64,000 bases of DNA from Kordiimonas gwangyangensis DSM 19435 = JCM 12864 (GTDB lineage Bacteria > Pseudomonadota > Alphaproteobacteria > Sphingomonadales > Kordiimonadaceae): the NCBI RefSeq assembly GCF_000375545.1, contig NZ_AQXF01000005.1, positions 199,288-263,287 of the forward strand, written 5' to 3'. The position numbers and the translations under genes are program-made. Below the pieces are notes generated by a model. That model was given only the letters and a program-made list of their open reading frames with translations. It had not been told where the DNA came from and ran no database searches. Positions 1-9,153 of this stretch are shown here, in pieces. The first letter of the stretch is position 1; each line of letters opens with the position of its first letter.

Positions 1-231
1 ACGGTTCGCAAGCAGAACGTCAACCGGGTCACCATCGTCGGCCAGCGTGTGCGGGATGAAGCCATAGTTGCAGGGATAGCGCATGCTGGTGTGCATGATG
101 CGGTCAACAAACAGTGCGCCGGATTCTTTATCCAGCTCGTATTTCACCGGTTCGGTACCAGCAGGAACTTCGATGATGACGTTCACGTCCCAAGGGGCAT
201 TTTCGCCAACGGGAATTTTTTTGATATCCAT
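1..231 (-). CDS. ppa: Inorganic pyrophosphatase (5' part only)
   Basis: Hydrolyses pyrophosphate to phosphate in the cytoplasm, pulling biosynthetic reactions forward. The first 77 codons lie in the window and the rest runs off the left edge. The start [20 protein letters not shown] and the later segments [15 protein letters not shown] and [12 protein letters not shown] are typical of the family I soluble enzyme, including the Lys and Glu residues of the active-site cup. ATG at 229-231 is the first codon after a purine-rich stretch. The gene lies downstream of ubiA on the same strand, 62 bases away. Identity is firm; the C-terminal half cannot be checked. Confidence 0.93.
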   Translation of the reverse strand, partial: MDIKKIPVGENAPWDVNVIIEVPAGTEPVKYELDKESGALFVDRIMHTSMRYPCNYGFIPHTLADDGDPVDVLLANR

Positions 232-293
232 GGATTGGGGTCCTTGGCCTTAAAGAATGGTTGGGGAGAAGCCCTTGCACCACACCTTCTGGG

Positions 294-1226
294 TCAGGCT
301 GTGAGCTGCCCGACAATGAGCGCCACAAAAACGATCCAGCCGAATGCGATGTTCGAGCGGAAAACTTTCAAACAGAGGCCAGCATCGTCAATATCGACCC
401 GCACCACCTGTGCGCCGAGGTGAAGCCCCGCAAGCGCGATGCCGATGTAATAGAAAAATCCAAGATTGGCAAGGCTTCCCGCAACGATGAGCGCAATTAT
501 AAAAAGACTGTAAAACAGCACAAGCGCCGGTTTGGTCTGCGCGCCGAGCGTAAGCGCAGTCGACTTCACGCCGATCAGCGCGTCATCGTCCTTGTCCTGG
601 TGGGCATAGATGGTGTCGTAGCCGAGCGTCCAGAAGAGCGCCCCGAAGTAAAGCACCAGGGGCGCGGCCGACAGCTCGCCCTGCACCGTGGCCCAGCCCA
701 CCAGCACGCCCCAGTTGAACGTCAGGCCAAGCCAAGCCTGTGGCCAACCGGTGATGCGCTTCATAAACGGGTAAGCCGCCACCATCAGCAGCGACCCCAG
801 CCCGACCATGATGGCAAAAGCCCCAAGTTGCAGCAGAACAGCAAGGCCGATCAGGCACTGGAATACAAGGAATGCCCAAGCCTGTTTGATGGTCACCTCA
901 CCCGCTGGAATGGGGCGTGTCCGTGTGCGGGCGACCGCCGCGTCAAAATCCTTGTCGATGATATCATTATAGGTACAGCCCGCCCCGCGCATTGCAAGCG
1001 CACCAATACCGAAAATGGCAAGCAGATATGCATGATACAGCGTGAAACCGCTACCAACTGCAAGCGCGAGGGACCACCAGCACGGCCACAACAGCAGCCA
1101 CGTGCCCACCGGCCGGTCCATCCGGGCGAGCTTTAGGTATGGCCGCCAGGCCTTGGGCGCCTGCCGGTATACCCAGCTTCCCTCTACCGCATCAGCGGTG
1201 ATCACCACATCATGTTCTGGTCGCAT
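294..1226 (-). CDS. ubiA: 4-hydroxybenzoate octaprenyltransferase
   Basis: Attaches the polyprenyl chain to 4-hydroxybenzoate in ubiquinone synthesis, in the inner membrane. The 310-residue product is hydrophobic with about eight or nine membrane segments. It has the two Asp-rich prenyl-diphosphate/Mg motifs: NDIIDKDFDAAVARTRTRP near residue 87 and YDTIYAHQDKDDD near residue 207. The reading frame stays open far upstream, but similarity begins near MRPEHDVV. ATG at 1226 is used here; in-frame ATGs at 1232 and 1238 are alternatives. It is transcribed divergently from the exporter gene at 1347, with about 120 bases between them. Confidence 0.92.
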   Translation of the reverse strand: MRPEHDVVITADAVEGSWVYRQAPKAWRPYLKLARMDRPVGTWLLLWPCWWSLALAVGSGFTLYHAYLLAIFGIGALAMRGAGCTYNDIIDKDFDAAVARTRTRPIPAGEVTIKQAWAFLVFQCLIGLAVLLQLGAFAIMVGLGSLLMVAAYPFMKRITGWPQAWLGLTFNWGVLVGWATVQGELSAAPLVLYFGALFWTLGYDTIYAHQDKDDDALIGVKSTALTLGAQTKPALVLFYSLFIIALIVAGSLANLGFFYYIGIALAGLHLGAQVVRVDIDDAGLCLKVFRSNIAFGWIVFVALIVGQLTA

Positions 1227-1346
1227 TGTCATGCCCATGGCGTTACGGTGTCGCGCTTCAGCTGTCAAGAAAACTGCTGCCTCCCCTTGCCCTTCATGCC
1301 TATTCGTGTGTTTAGTTTGGAAAAGCAGAACAGTGAGGAACTCATC

Positions 1347-1979
1347 ATGTCTTTTGAACTGTGGCTCTCCTTCGCCATCGCAAGCGCCGTGCTTGTTGCC
1401 ATGCCTGGCCCTACAGTCATGATGGTGGTCAGCTTTGCACTCAGCAAGGGGCCGCGGGCAATTCCAGCAAGCACACTTGGTGTTGCGGCAGCCGATTTCA
1501 CAGCCATGACACTGTCGCTGATTGGTGCGGGTGCGCTTCTCGCGGCCAGTGCGTTTCTGTTCACGGTGGTGAAATATATTGGCGCGGCCTACCTTATTTA
1601 CCTCGGTGTCAAGATGTGGCGAAGCGCGAACAGTACTGCGGCCCTTGAGTTCGCTGCGAATGAGATCGGGCGTGATAAGCAGGTATTCTGGCGCTGTTAC
1701 ATTGTGACCGTGCTTAACCCAAAGGGTATCGTGTTTTTCACCGCTTTCCTGCCGCAGTTCATCAACCAGCATGAAGCGCTGGTGCCACAATTCCTTATTC
1801 TGGAAGCTACCTTTATTGGGCTCGCGAGCCTAAATACCGTGCTTTGGGCGCTTGCCGCAGGCAGCCTGCGCGCAAGGTTTGCCCGACCCGGCTTCAAAAA
1901 GGTGGTCGAGCGCGCGGGTGGCGGTTTCCTCATCGGCGCCGGCCTCCTCACCGCCCTCAGCCGCCGCACCGCGGCCTAA
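1347..1979 (+). CDS. RhtB/LysE family amino-acid exporter
   Basis: A 210-residue inner-membrane protein of the LysE/RhtB superfamily, which exports amino acids such as homoserine, threonine or lysine; the substrate cannot be read from sequence. It shows the family N-terminus with the PGPTVMMVV segment near residue 20, about six membrane segments, and the conserved LNPKGIVFFTAFLPQF near residue 125. The start is ATG 1347, preceded by GAGGAA at 1335-1340; longer in-frame starts upstream lack similarity and would overlap the ubiA promoter region. Confidence 0.9.
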   Translation: MSFELWLSFAIASAVLVAMPGPTVMMVVSFALSKGPRAIPASTLGVAAADFTAMTLSLIGAGALLAASAFLFTVVKYIGAAYLIYLGVKMWRSANSTAALEFAANEIGRDKQVFWRCYIVTVLNPKGIVFFTAFLPQFINQHEALVPQFLILEATFIGLASLNTVLWALAAGSLRARFARPGFKKVVERAGGGFLIGAGLLTALSRRTAA

Positions 1980-2076
1980 CAAAGCTGGCAAACATGCTTT
2001 ACGCGTGATCGGACGGTGTTTACAATTGGGTGCGCGCACGTCCTAACCTTATTTACTCAATGGATTTTTTCTGGCC

Positions 2077-3780
2077 ATGCATACCGATACCTCGCTTGTT
2101 GAAATCCTTAGTCTCATGGCCGTTGCCGTGGTGGCGGCGACCGTGTTCGGGCGCCTCGGTTTTGGTGCCATTCTTGGGTATCTCGTTGGCGGCATGATCA
2201 TCGGCCCATGGGGCCTTGGGCTCATACATGACCCTACCCAAATCGCCCACATCGGCGAATTTGGTGTGGTATTCCTGCTGTTCATCATCGGCATTGAGCT
2301 CAAGCCGGCACGCCTTTGGGTAATGCGGCGGCAAGTGTTTGGCCTTGGCTCCCTGCAGCTTCTTGTCTGTGGTGCAGTCCTCTCGTTTCTCGCTTTCTAT
2401 ACGCTGGACCTGATGCCTGGCGCCGCCGCGCTGGTCGGCCTTGGCCTCGGGCTGTCTTCCACCGCCTTCGGTGTACAGTTACTGGCCGCAAAAAATCAGC
2501 TTTCGAGCCAATGGGGACGGGCCGGATTTTCGATCCTCCTATTGCAAGACTTGGCTGTGGTGCCACTGCTGGCACTGGTGCCGCTGCTGGCCCAGGGTGA
2601 AGTCACGGTGGGTGCCTCCTTCGGGCTTGCCATCCTTGAGACACTTGCCATTCTGGCAGGCGTGGTCATCGCGGGCCGGCTTGCCATCAACCCTCTCTTC
2701 CGCATGGTTGCCACGATCAAAACGCCGGAAGTTTTCACCGGCTTCGCCCTGTTGCTTGTGCTTGGGTTTGGCTGGTTCATGGAAAGTGTCGGCCTTTCTA
2801 TGGCCATGGGGGCGTTCATCGCCGGCCTGCTGATGGCCGAAAGCGAATTTCGCCATCAGGTAGAAGTTGACATCATGCCGTTCCGCGGCCTGCTGCTTGG
2901 CCTCTTTTTCATGGCCGTCGGCATGGGTATCAACTTCGGCACGCTCGCAGACCAGACTTGGCTTATTCTTGGCATGCTGGCGGTACTGCTGGTCCTGAAA
3001 GCCGTCATCATCACCGGCCTCGTGCGCCTGATGGGCTACACTGTGCCGGAGGGCATAAAAGTTGGTGCACTGCTGGCACAAGCTGGAGAATTTGGCTTTG
3101 TGCTATTCACTTACGCGAAGGCAGAAGGTGTGCTTTCTGGCGAACTTGTGGAAGTACTGTCCGCCGTCATTGCCCTATCGATGGCCGTCACGCCGCTTTT
3201 GTTCGCGCTTGGCATACGTCTTTCCCGCCGCATGACCCACGAAAAGGCAGCGGCACTGCCAACACCAAACGAAAGCGAAGATGCGCGAAAGCAGGTTATT
3301 ATTGCGGGCTTTGGACGGGTGGGGGAAACCATCGCCCGCATCCTGTCGGACCTTGATATCCCGTTCACGGCCGTTGACCTTGACCCGGTGCATGTTAAAC
3401 ACGCGCGCGACTGCGGTTATAAGGCGGTATACGGCGATGCCGCACGCCCGGAAATACTGCGTGCTGTGGGGGCAGACCGCGCGGCACTGCTGGTGATCAC
3501 GCTTGACGACCCCAAAGCGGCCGAGCGCATGATCCTGAGTGCGCGCAGGGAGTGTGCAACATTGCCCACCTACGTGCGCACCCATAATGCCACGGCCGCC
3601 CGTGCCCTTCGCGCGCTAGGCGCGACCCACACGGTACCTGAAACCCTGGAAGCAAGCCTCAGCCTTGGGGCAGAAGTTGCGCGCGCCCTCGACGCAGACC
3701 AAGACGATGTGAATACCGTCATTCAAGCCCTCAGGGCTGACGACTACCGCGCACTTGTTCCCGAAACGGTTAAAGAATAG
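2077..3780 (+). CDS. CPA2-family monovalent cation/proton antiporter with TrkA-N domain
   Basis: A 567-residue KefB/KefC-like antiporter that exchanges K+ or Na+ for protons across the inner membrane. Residues 1-385 form the Na/H exchanger domain with about 12 membrane segments. The segment around residue 120 (GLGLGLSSTAFGVQLL) and QAGEFGFVLF near residue 335 are typical of the family. A cytosolic nucleotide-binding TrkA-N domain follows from about residue 405, marked by the Rossmann motif IIAGFGRVGETIARIL. KefB/C proteins are glutathione-gated in enterobacteria; whether this one is cannot be told, so no symbol is given. It stands alone between the exporter and aidB. Confidence 0.9.
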   Translation: MHTDTSLVEILSLMAVAVVAATVFGRLGFGAILGYLVGGMIIGPWGLGLIHDPTQIAHIGEFGVVFLLFIIGIELKPARLWVMRRQVFGLGSLQLLVCGAVLSFLAFYTLDLMPGAAALVGLGLGLSSTAFGVQLLAAKNQLSSQWGRAGFSILLLQDLAVVPLLALVPLLAQGEVTVGASFGLAILETLAILAGVVIAGRLAINPLFRMVATIKTPEVFTGFALLLVLGFGWFMESVGLSMAMGAFIAGLLMAESEFRHQVEVDIMPFRGLLLGLFFMAVGMGINFGTLADQTWLILGMLAVLLVLKAVIITGLVRLMGYTVPEGIKVGALLAQAGEFGFVLFTYAKAEGVLSGELVEVLSAVIALSMAVTPLLFALGIRLSRRMTHEKAAALPTPNESEDARKQVIIAGFGRVGETIARILSDLDIPFTAVDLDPVHVKHARDCGYKAVYGDAARPEILRAVGADRAALLVITLDDPKAAERMILSARRECATLPTYVRTHNATAARALRALGATHTVPETLEASLSLGAEVARALDADQDDVNTVIQALRADDYRALVPETVKE

Positions 3781-3841
3781 CGCTGGAAAACAAGCTCGTT
3801 AGGGCTAGTTTATGGTGATGTATCCGACAGCGGGGGAAGCC

Positions 3842-5521
3842 ATGACAAAAGCCTTTGAAACCCATCAGGTATTCAACCAGCCACCGATTTATGACGGTGT
3901 GGACCTTTATACGAGCGACTTGCCGCTGGTGGCCGCTATCAAGGCTGAAGGTGCCGATTGGGCGAACGCCGAACTGTCCGCCTTTGGCAAAAGTATCGGC
4001 ACAGCGGAGGAGTTTCATCAAGGGCACCTCGCGAACAAACATCTGCCGGAGTTGAACCTGTTTGATAATCAGGGCTTCCGTGCGGATAGTGTGGAGTTTC
4101 ACCCAAGCTATCACCACTTCATGGCACGGTCGAAAGAAGCGGGCATTCACTGCGGCGCGTTTGACAGCCTCGCGCAGGACGACCGCCGCAAACATGACGG
4201 CGTTGGCCCCGTACGCGCCGCCAAGCATTACATCATGAGCCAGGTTGAGGCAGGCCACATCTGCCCCATCACTATGACCCATGCGGCAATCCCGGCGCTC
4301 CAGAACCAGCCGGATCTGTTTGACCAACTCAAGAATAAACTACTCTCCCGCGCCTACGACCCGCGCTTCATTCCCATTGAACAGAAAAGCGGCATCACCG
4401 TGGGCATGGGCATGACAGAAAAGCAGGGCGGCACAGATGTCCGCGCCAACACCACAACAGCTAAGCCTGTGGGTTCTGGTGGTGCGGGCGAACGCTACCT
4501 GATCACCGGGCACAAATGGTTCATGTCAGCTCCCATGTGCGACGCGTTCCTTGTGCTGGCACAAACAGATGAAAAGCTCTCGGTCTTCTTTGTGCCGCGC
4601 TTCCGCGCAGATGGCAGCATGAACAGTCTTCGCTTCCAGCGGCTCAAGAACAAGCTTGGCAACAAGTCCAACGCGTCATCGGAAGTCGAATTCCATGAAG
4701 CGGAAGGCATCCTTATTGGGGATGAGGGCCGCGGTATCGCCAATATCATGACCATGGCCAACTATACCCGGCTTGATTGTGCGCTCGGTTCAGCCGGGCT
4801 GATGCGTCAGGCGCTCAGCCGCGCGGTGCACCACGCCAGCTACCGCACCGTATTCCAGCGCAAGCTGATTGACCAACCCATGATGGCCGCCCTTCTGGCC
4901 GACATGTGCTTGGAGGTGACAGCCGCCACCCACCTTGCGATGCGCCTCGCGGGCTCCTACGAGCGCATGGAAGACGGCGGCGAGGACAGCGCCTATGCCC
5001 GCCTCATGACGCCGGTGACTAAATACTGGGTCACGAAGCGCGGCCCCACCCTTGCTTACGAGGCAATGGAAGTACATGGCGGCAACGGCTATGTAGAGGA
5101 CGGTGTGCTGGCGCGCATCTACCGCGAGCTGCCGGTCAACTCCATCTGGGAAGGTTCGGGCAGCGTGATGTGCCTTGACCTGATGCGTGTCGCCATGCGG
5201 GAGCGGGACGCGTTCGAAGCCGGCATCAAATGGCTTGGTGGTGGCATGGGCCATGCGCCCACCTATGACACAGCCTACAAGGAACTGGCGACGCTTCTTT
5301 CATCCGGCACCATGCCGGAAGCACAGGGCCGCTGGCTCACGGAGCGTATCGCGACACTCGCCGCGGCACGCCTCCTTATGGAACGCGCGCCAGACCACGT
5401 CGCCCGCGCCTATATCGCCACCCGCCTTGACGGCAGTGGGCGGCACGGCAGTTACGGTTGCCTGCCTGACTTTATTGACACCCGCGCGGTAATTGAGGAA
5501 ACCGTTAGCCTTGGCATCTAA
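3842..5521 (+). CDS. aidB: AidB-like acyl-CoA dehydrogenase
   Basis: A 559-residue FAD flavoprotein of the acyl-CoA dehydrogenase superfamily, AidB branch. In E. coli AidB is part of the adaptive response to DNA alkylation. Diagnostic segments are FNQPPIYDGVDLYTSD at the N-terminus, CPITMTHAAIPALQ near residue 142, GMGMTEKQGGTDV near 188, KLGNKSNASSEVEFHEAEG near 272 and LPVNSIWEGSGSVMCLDLMR near 435. No ada or alkB gene is adjacent, so a role in alkylation defence here is inference. ATG 3842 is chosen over a longer in-frame start because AidB proteins begin just before this FNQP block. A GNAT gene follows 15 bases downstream. Confidence 0.9.
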   Translation: MTKAFETHQVFNQPPIYDGVDLYTSDLPLVAAIKAEGADWANAELSAFGKSIGTAEEFHQGHLANKHLPELNLFDNQGFRADSVEFHPSYHHFMARSKEAGIHCGAFDSLAQDDRRKHDGVGPVRAAKHYIMSQVEAGHICPITMTHAAIPALQNQPDLFDQLKNKLLSRAYDPRFIPIEQKSGITVGMGMTEKQGGTDVRANTTTAKPVGSGGAGERYLITGHKWFMSAPMCDAFLVLAQTDEKLSVFFVPRFRADGSMNSLRFQRLKNKLGNKSNASSEVEFHEAEGILIGDEGRGIANIMTMANYTRLDCALGSAGLMRQALSRAVHHASYRTVFQRKLIDQPMMAALLADMCLEVTAATHLAMRLAGSYERMEDGGEDSAYARLMTPVTKYWVTKRGPTLAYEAMEVHGGNGYVEDGVLARIYRELPVNSIWEGSGSVMCLDLMRVAMRERDAFEAGIKWLGGGMGHAPTYDTAYKELATLLSSGTMPEAQGRWLTERIATLAAARLLMERAPDHVARAYIATRLDGSGRHGSYGCLPDFIDTRAVIEETVSLGI

Positions 5522-5536
5522 TAAACGAGGCAACGG

Positions 5537-6016
5537 ATGACGACAGTTATCGAAGATATGGCGGGGATGAACCTTGAGGGCGTTCTCGCACTCAACAACG
5601 CGCACCAGAAAGAGACCTCGTTCCTGACGAGAGCTGACCTTCAGCGCATGATCGGCAACGCATACTATGCACGCGGCGTTGAGCCTGCGCGTGCATTCCT
5701 GCTCGGCTTCGATCAGGAGGGGGACTATTCAAGCCCCAACTTCCTTTGGTTCAAGAAACGCTACTCGCGCTTCGCCTACATTGACCGCATCATCACGGCA
5801 GAGGCAGCGCGTGGCCAAGGTCTTGCCCGCGCACTTTATGAAGATCTGTTCGCCCGCGCGAAGGGGGACGGTTACAGCGTCGTAGGATGCGAAGTGAACA
5901 TGGACCCACCTAACCCGGGCTCAGACGCCTTCCACGCCAAACTGGGTTTTAAGGAAGTGGGCACAGCTTTGCTTGCGAACGGCAAGACGGTACGCTACCT
6001 CACGAAGACACTCTAA
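5537..6016 (+). CDS. GNAT-family N-acetyltransferase
   Basis: A 159-residue acetyltransferase of the GNAT fold, with the acetyl-CoA binding loop AARGQGLARALYEDLFARA near residue 93 and a C-terminal FHAKLGFKEVG strand typical of the family. The substrate is unknown. A GAGG site lies just before ATG 5537. It sits 15 bases after aidB and 24 bases before rsmE, so the three are probably co-transcribed. Confidence 0.85.
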   Translation: MTTVIEDMAGMNLEGVLALNNAHQKETSFLTRADLQRMIGNAYYARGVEPARAFLLGFDQEGDYSSPNFLWFKKRYSRFAYIDRIITAEAARGQGLARALYEDLFARAKGDGYSVVGCEVNMDPPNPGSDAFHAKLGFKEVGTALLANGKTVRYLTKTL

Positions 6017-6040
6017 ACATCGCGCTCCGGAGCTTACCCT

Positions 6041-6784
6041 ATGGCCAAGAAAATCCAGCACCGCCTGTTCATTGAAGAGAACCTGCCCGGCGGCGGCATC
6101 ATTGCGCTTGGTCAGGAACAGAGCCATTATCTCGCCAATGTCATGCGTGCGGTCGCGGGCACCGCTGTTGCACTCTTTAACGGGCGGGACGGCGAGTGGG
6201 CTGCCGAGGTTATTGATGTCAAAAAGCGCGAAGTCACCTTGAAGGTGAATGAAAAAACGCGCGAACAAGTAACGGAGCCTGACCTTTGGCTTGCCTTTGC
6301 GCCGATCAAGAAAGCGCGGCTCGACTTCATGGCGCAAAAAGCGACCGAACTGGGTGTCAGCCATATGATCCCGGTTTATACGCGGCGTACAATCGTTGAC
6401 CGCGTGAAGACAGACCGTCTTCGCGCCAACGCTATTGAGGCGGCAGAACAGTGCGAGCGTCTTAACGTTCCCACATCTGACGAACCAATCAAGCTGGGGA
6501 AGCTGCTGGCGAGCTGGCCAGACGACCGCATGATCATGTTCTGTGATGAAGACCTTTCGGGCGACAGCGCACATGACGCCCTTGCGAAAGTGGACACCAA
6601 GGGAAGCGCCAAACCATGGGCGATCATTATCGGGCCCGAAGGTGGTTTCGACGATGATGAGCGCAAGATGATCCGGTCGCACAAGAACACCGTGGTCGTA
6701 GCACTGGGACCTCGCGTCCTTCGTGCCGATACTGCAGCCATGTCCGCCATCTGCCTGTGGCAATCGGCCCTCGGCGACTGGTGA
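6041..6784 (+). CDS. rsmE: 16S rRNA (uracil-1498-N3)-methyltransferase
   Basis: Methylates N3 of U1498 in 16S rRNA with S-adenosylmethionine. The 247-residue protein has an N-terminal PUA-like part (LGQEQSHYLANVMRA near residue 26) and a C-terminal SPOUT knot with the SAM-binding signature IIIGPEGGFDDDE near residue 195 and ALGPRVLRADTAA near 222. A GGAG ribosome site precedes ATG 6041. It follows the GNAT gene closely. In many alphaproteobacteria rsmE lies near gshA, as here. Confidence 0.95.
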   Translation: MAKKIQHRLFIEENLPGGGIIALGQEQSHYLANVMRAVAGTAVALFNGRDGEWAAEVIDVKKREVTLKVNEKTREQVTEPDLWLAFAPIKKARLDFMAQKATELGVSHMIPVYTRRTIVDRVKTDRLRANAIEAAEQCERLNVPTSDEPIKLGKLLASWPDDRMIMFCDEDLSGDSAHDALAKVDTKGSAKPWAIIIGPEGGFDDDERKMIRSHKNTVVVALGPRVLRADTAAMSAICLWQSALGDW

Positions 6785-6991
6785 TCAGCATTCCAATAAA
6801 TCGCCATAATGCGCACTGATGAAATTGTAATAAAATTTCAAAGGCGATTATTTTTCTATCTTCAACCAATAAAACAGAAAACTAACCCCGAAAACCGAAC
6901 ATCGAAACGCAACTTCGCAAACATTTATCAGGCGATTATTGGTATAGTGTTCCTCATATTGAACCAATCTTGGGACAAGGGGACTAAGCCA

Positions 6992-7531
6992 ATGGCAATG
7001 GATGGAACCGCACTCTTTACCGGCCCGCAAAGCCTGTCGCGCCTGATTAGCGAGACGGACGTGATGACGCGCACGGTAGGTTCCAAGCTTTGCCGTTCTG
7101 CGACGGAGAGCCTGATGCGCCTCGCCCTTCCTTATATTGATGTCGCCAGCCTTGTGGATGTTGAACCCAACGAACGCGGCTACGCGCGCAAGCTTCTTTA
7201 CACTCACCCGGACGGGCTGTTCAGTGTTCTTGCACTCCGCTGGATGCCGGGCGCTTGCACACCAGTGCACGGCCACAATGCGTGGGGCTGCGTTGGCGTG
7301 GTTGACGGTGAGATTGGATGCGAAACCTACAAGACGGATTGTGACTGCAAATCCGTTGAAAGCACGGGCGTCATTCGCGCCGGCAAAGGGGCAGTCGCAA
7401 GTGTGGACCCCAACCCCTGCGGTATCCATAGATTATTTAACCCGACCGATAGAATTTCTCATACACTGCATATTTACGGCATGGATTTGTCGGAAAATCC
7501 TTTTGCTATCAACGTTCCGTACCAGCACTGA
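6992..7531 (+). CDS. Cysteine dioxygenase-like cupin protein
   Basis: A 179-residue protein of the cysteine dioxygenase family, which are mononuclear iron cupins that oxidise cysteine or a related thiol to a sulfinate. The metal site appears as HGHNAWGCVGVVDGEIGCE near residue 88 (two of the three histidines) with the third His near CGIHRLFN (about residue 143). Whether the substrate is cysteine or 3-mercaptopropionate cannot be told. ATG 6992 is chosen because the upstream in-frame extension is AT-rich and unlike protein; an AAGGGG-like site lies about 8 bases before it. The 207 bases before the gene are AT-rich with a possible -10 TATAGT at 6943-6948. gshA follows, so two cysteine-consuming enzymes are neighbours. 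Confidence 0.78.
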   Translation: MAMDGTALFTGPQSLSRLISETDVMTRTVGSKLCRSATESLMRLALPYIDVASLVDVEPNERGYARKLLYTHPDGLFSVLALRWMPGACTPVHGHNAWGCVGVVDGEIGCETYKTDCDCKSVESTGVIRAGKGAVASVDPNPCGIHRLFNPTDRISHTLHIYGMDLSENPFAINVPYQH

Positions 7532-7654
7532 GAACAGCACAAAATTCATAAAGCTGTCTCACCATCGCGTGAAACCGCTTTACATATCTTGATTGCCCCT
7601 TATCTACGCCTTACTTCTTTTACGTAAAGGTTAAGGTTCAGGGACCCATCATCT

Positions 7655-9034
7655 ATGTCCAGCCCAAGCGCACTGTCTGACGAGCGCCTTGTTGAAAGCA
7701 AGGCGCAGCTTGTCGAGTATCTAGAAACAGGCAACAAGCCTGATCGCTCTTCGTGGCGCATCGGCTCGGAGCATGAAAAGTTCATCTTCCACCGCGATGG
7801 CTTCGGCCCTCTCTCCTATACTGGCGAGAACGGCAAGCCTGGTATTCGCGACGTACTGCAAGGCTTTGTCAACATTGGCTGGAATCCCGTTCTTGAAGGC
7901 GACAATCTGATTGCCGCCACCAAAAACGGTGCGTCCATCACCCTTGAACCCGGCGGGCAGTTCGAACTCTCCGGCGCCATGCTCGAAAACATTCACCAGA
8001 CCTGCGATGAGACATCCACCCACCTCCGCGAAGCGCGTGAAATTGGTGAGCGGCTCGACATCGGTTTCCTCGGCCTTGGTTTCCACCCCACGCTCAAACG
8101 CGAAGACGTGCCGGTGATGCCAAAGGCGCGCTATGACATCATGCGCTCCTACATGCCGAAGCGCGGTAGCATGGGACTTGATATGATGCTGCGCACCTGT
8201 ACGGTACAGGTGAACCTCGACTTCGCCAGCGAAGCCGATATGGTGGAAAAATTCCGCATCTCGCTCGCACTACAGCCGCTCGCGACTGCGCTATTCGCCA
8301 ACTCTCCCCTCAAGGAAGGCCGTCCGAATGGCTTCCGCAGCCTCAGAAGCCACGTTTGGACCGACACAGACCCTGACCGCTGCGGCACACTGCCCTTCGT
8401 CTTTGAAGACGGCATGGGCTTTGAGCGCTGGGTTGACCACGTACTTGACGTGCCAATGTATTTTGTCCGCCGGAATGGCCGCTATATTGATGCCTCCGGC
8501 CAAAGCTTCCGTGACTTCATGGCTGGCCGCCTCCCTGCCCTGCCGGGCGAGGTGCCGACCATTGAGGACTGGAAAGACCATATGACCACCTTGTTCCCGG
8601 AAGTGCGGCTCAAGACGTTCCTTGAGATGCGCGGCGCTGACGGCGGGCCATGGTCACGCCTCTGTGCCCTGCCTGCGTTGTGGGTGGGTCTTCTTTATGA
8701 CACCGAAGCTCAGGACGCCGCGAGAGACCTGATCAAGGGTTGGACACCTGCAGACGTTGCACAAATGCGTGCAGACGTACCACAAAAAGGCCTCACAACC
8801 GAGATTGGCGGTCGCGCGTTTACTGACCTCGCCAAGGAAGTCCTGACCATCGCTGACAAAGGCCTCCGCAACCGGTCGCGCTTGTCGTCCAGCGGTGAAA
8901 CCGAGCAGGGCTTCCTGAATTCGCTGTGGGAAAGTGCCGACACCGGCATGACCCCGGCGGACCAGATTTTGCACAAGCTCAACGGTGTGTGGGGCGGCGA
9001 TGCAAAACGTGTATTCGAGGCGCTCAGCTACTAA
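7655..9034 (+). CDS. gshA: Glutamate-cysteine ligase, plant/alphaproteobacterial type
   Basis: Makes gamma-glutamylcysteine from glutamate and cysteine using ATP, the first step of glutathione synthesis. The 459-residue protein belongs to the GCS2 family, shown by RIGSEHEKFIF near residue 34, ITLEPGGQFELSGA near 93, FLGLGFHP near 135, and MLRTCTVQVNLDFASE near 178. The length matches the family (about 455). Redox control in plant-type enzymes by disulfide formation is known, but was not assessed here. It follows the cysteine-dioxygenase-like gene by 123 bases. Confidence 0.95.
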   Translation: MSSPSALSDERLVESKAQLVEYLETGNKPDRSSWRIGSEHEKFIFHRDGFGPLSYTGENGKPGIRDVLQGFVNIGWNPVLEGDNLIAATKNGASITLEPGGQFELSGAMLENIHQTCDETSTHLREAREIGERLDIGFLGLGFHPTLKREDVPVMPKARYDIMRSYMPKRGSMGLDMMLRTCTVQVNLDFASEADMVEKFRISLALQPLATALFANSPLKEGRPNGFRSLRSHVWTDTDPDRCGTLPFVFEDGMGFERWVDHVLDVPMYFVRRNGRYIDASGQSFRDFMAGRLPALPGEVPTIEDWKDHMTTLFPEVRLKTFLEMRGADGGPWSRLCALPALWVGLLYDTEAQDAARDLIKGWTPADVAQMRADVPQKGLTTEIGGRAFTDLAKEVLTIADKGLRNRSRLSSSGETEQGFLNSLWESADTGMTPADQILHKLNGVWGGDAKRVFEALSY

Positions 9035-9066
9035 CGCAGCCGAAAATGCGATGAAATGACATCTGT

Positions 9067-9098
9067 TCGCGACGAAGCGTCGCGACAGACGTTATAAT
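9067..9098 (+). promoter_or_regulatory. Palindrome and -10 element before the molybdenum hydroxylase genes
   Basis: TCGCGACG at 9067-9074 and CGTCGCGA at 9078-9085 form a perfect 8-bp inverted repeat with AAG between. A consensus -10, TATAAT, follows at 9093-9098. The repeat covers the place where a -35 would lie, and no good -35 hexamer is visible, so it may be an operator or activator site. It could instead be a gshA transcript hairpin, but it lacks a T-run. Confidence 0.45.
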
Positions 9099-9153
9099 GT
9101 CACGTACACTTCCCCAATAATATCCAGTGGATTTTCAGGCGGGGAGAAAAGCT

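Noticed and set aside
261..1136. A 291-codon open frame antisense to ubiA
   Set aside because: Very basic translation without similarity; ubiA on the other strand is clear.
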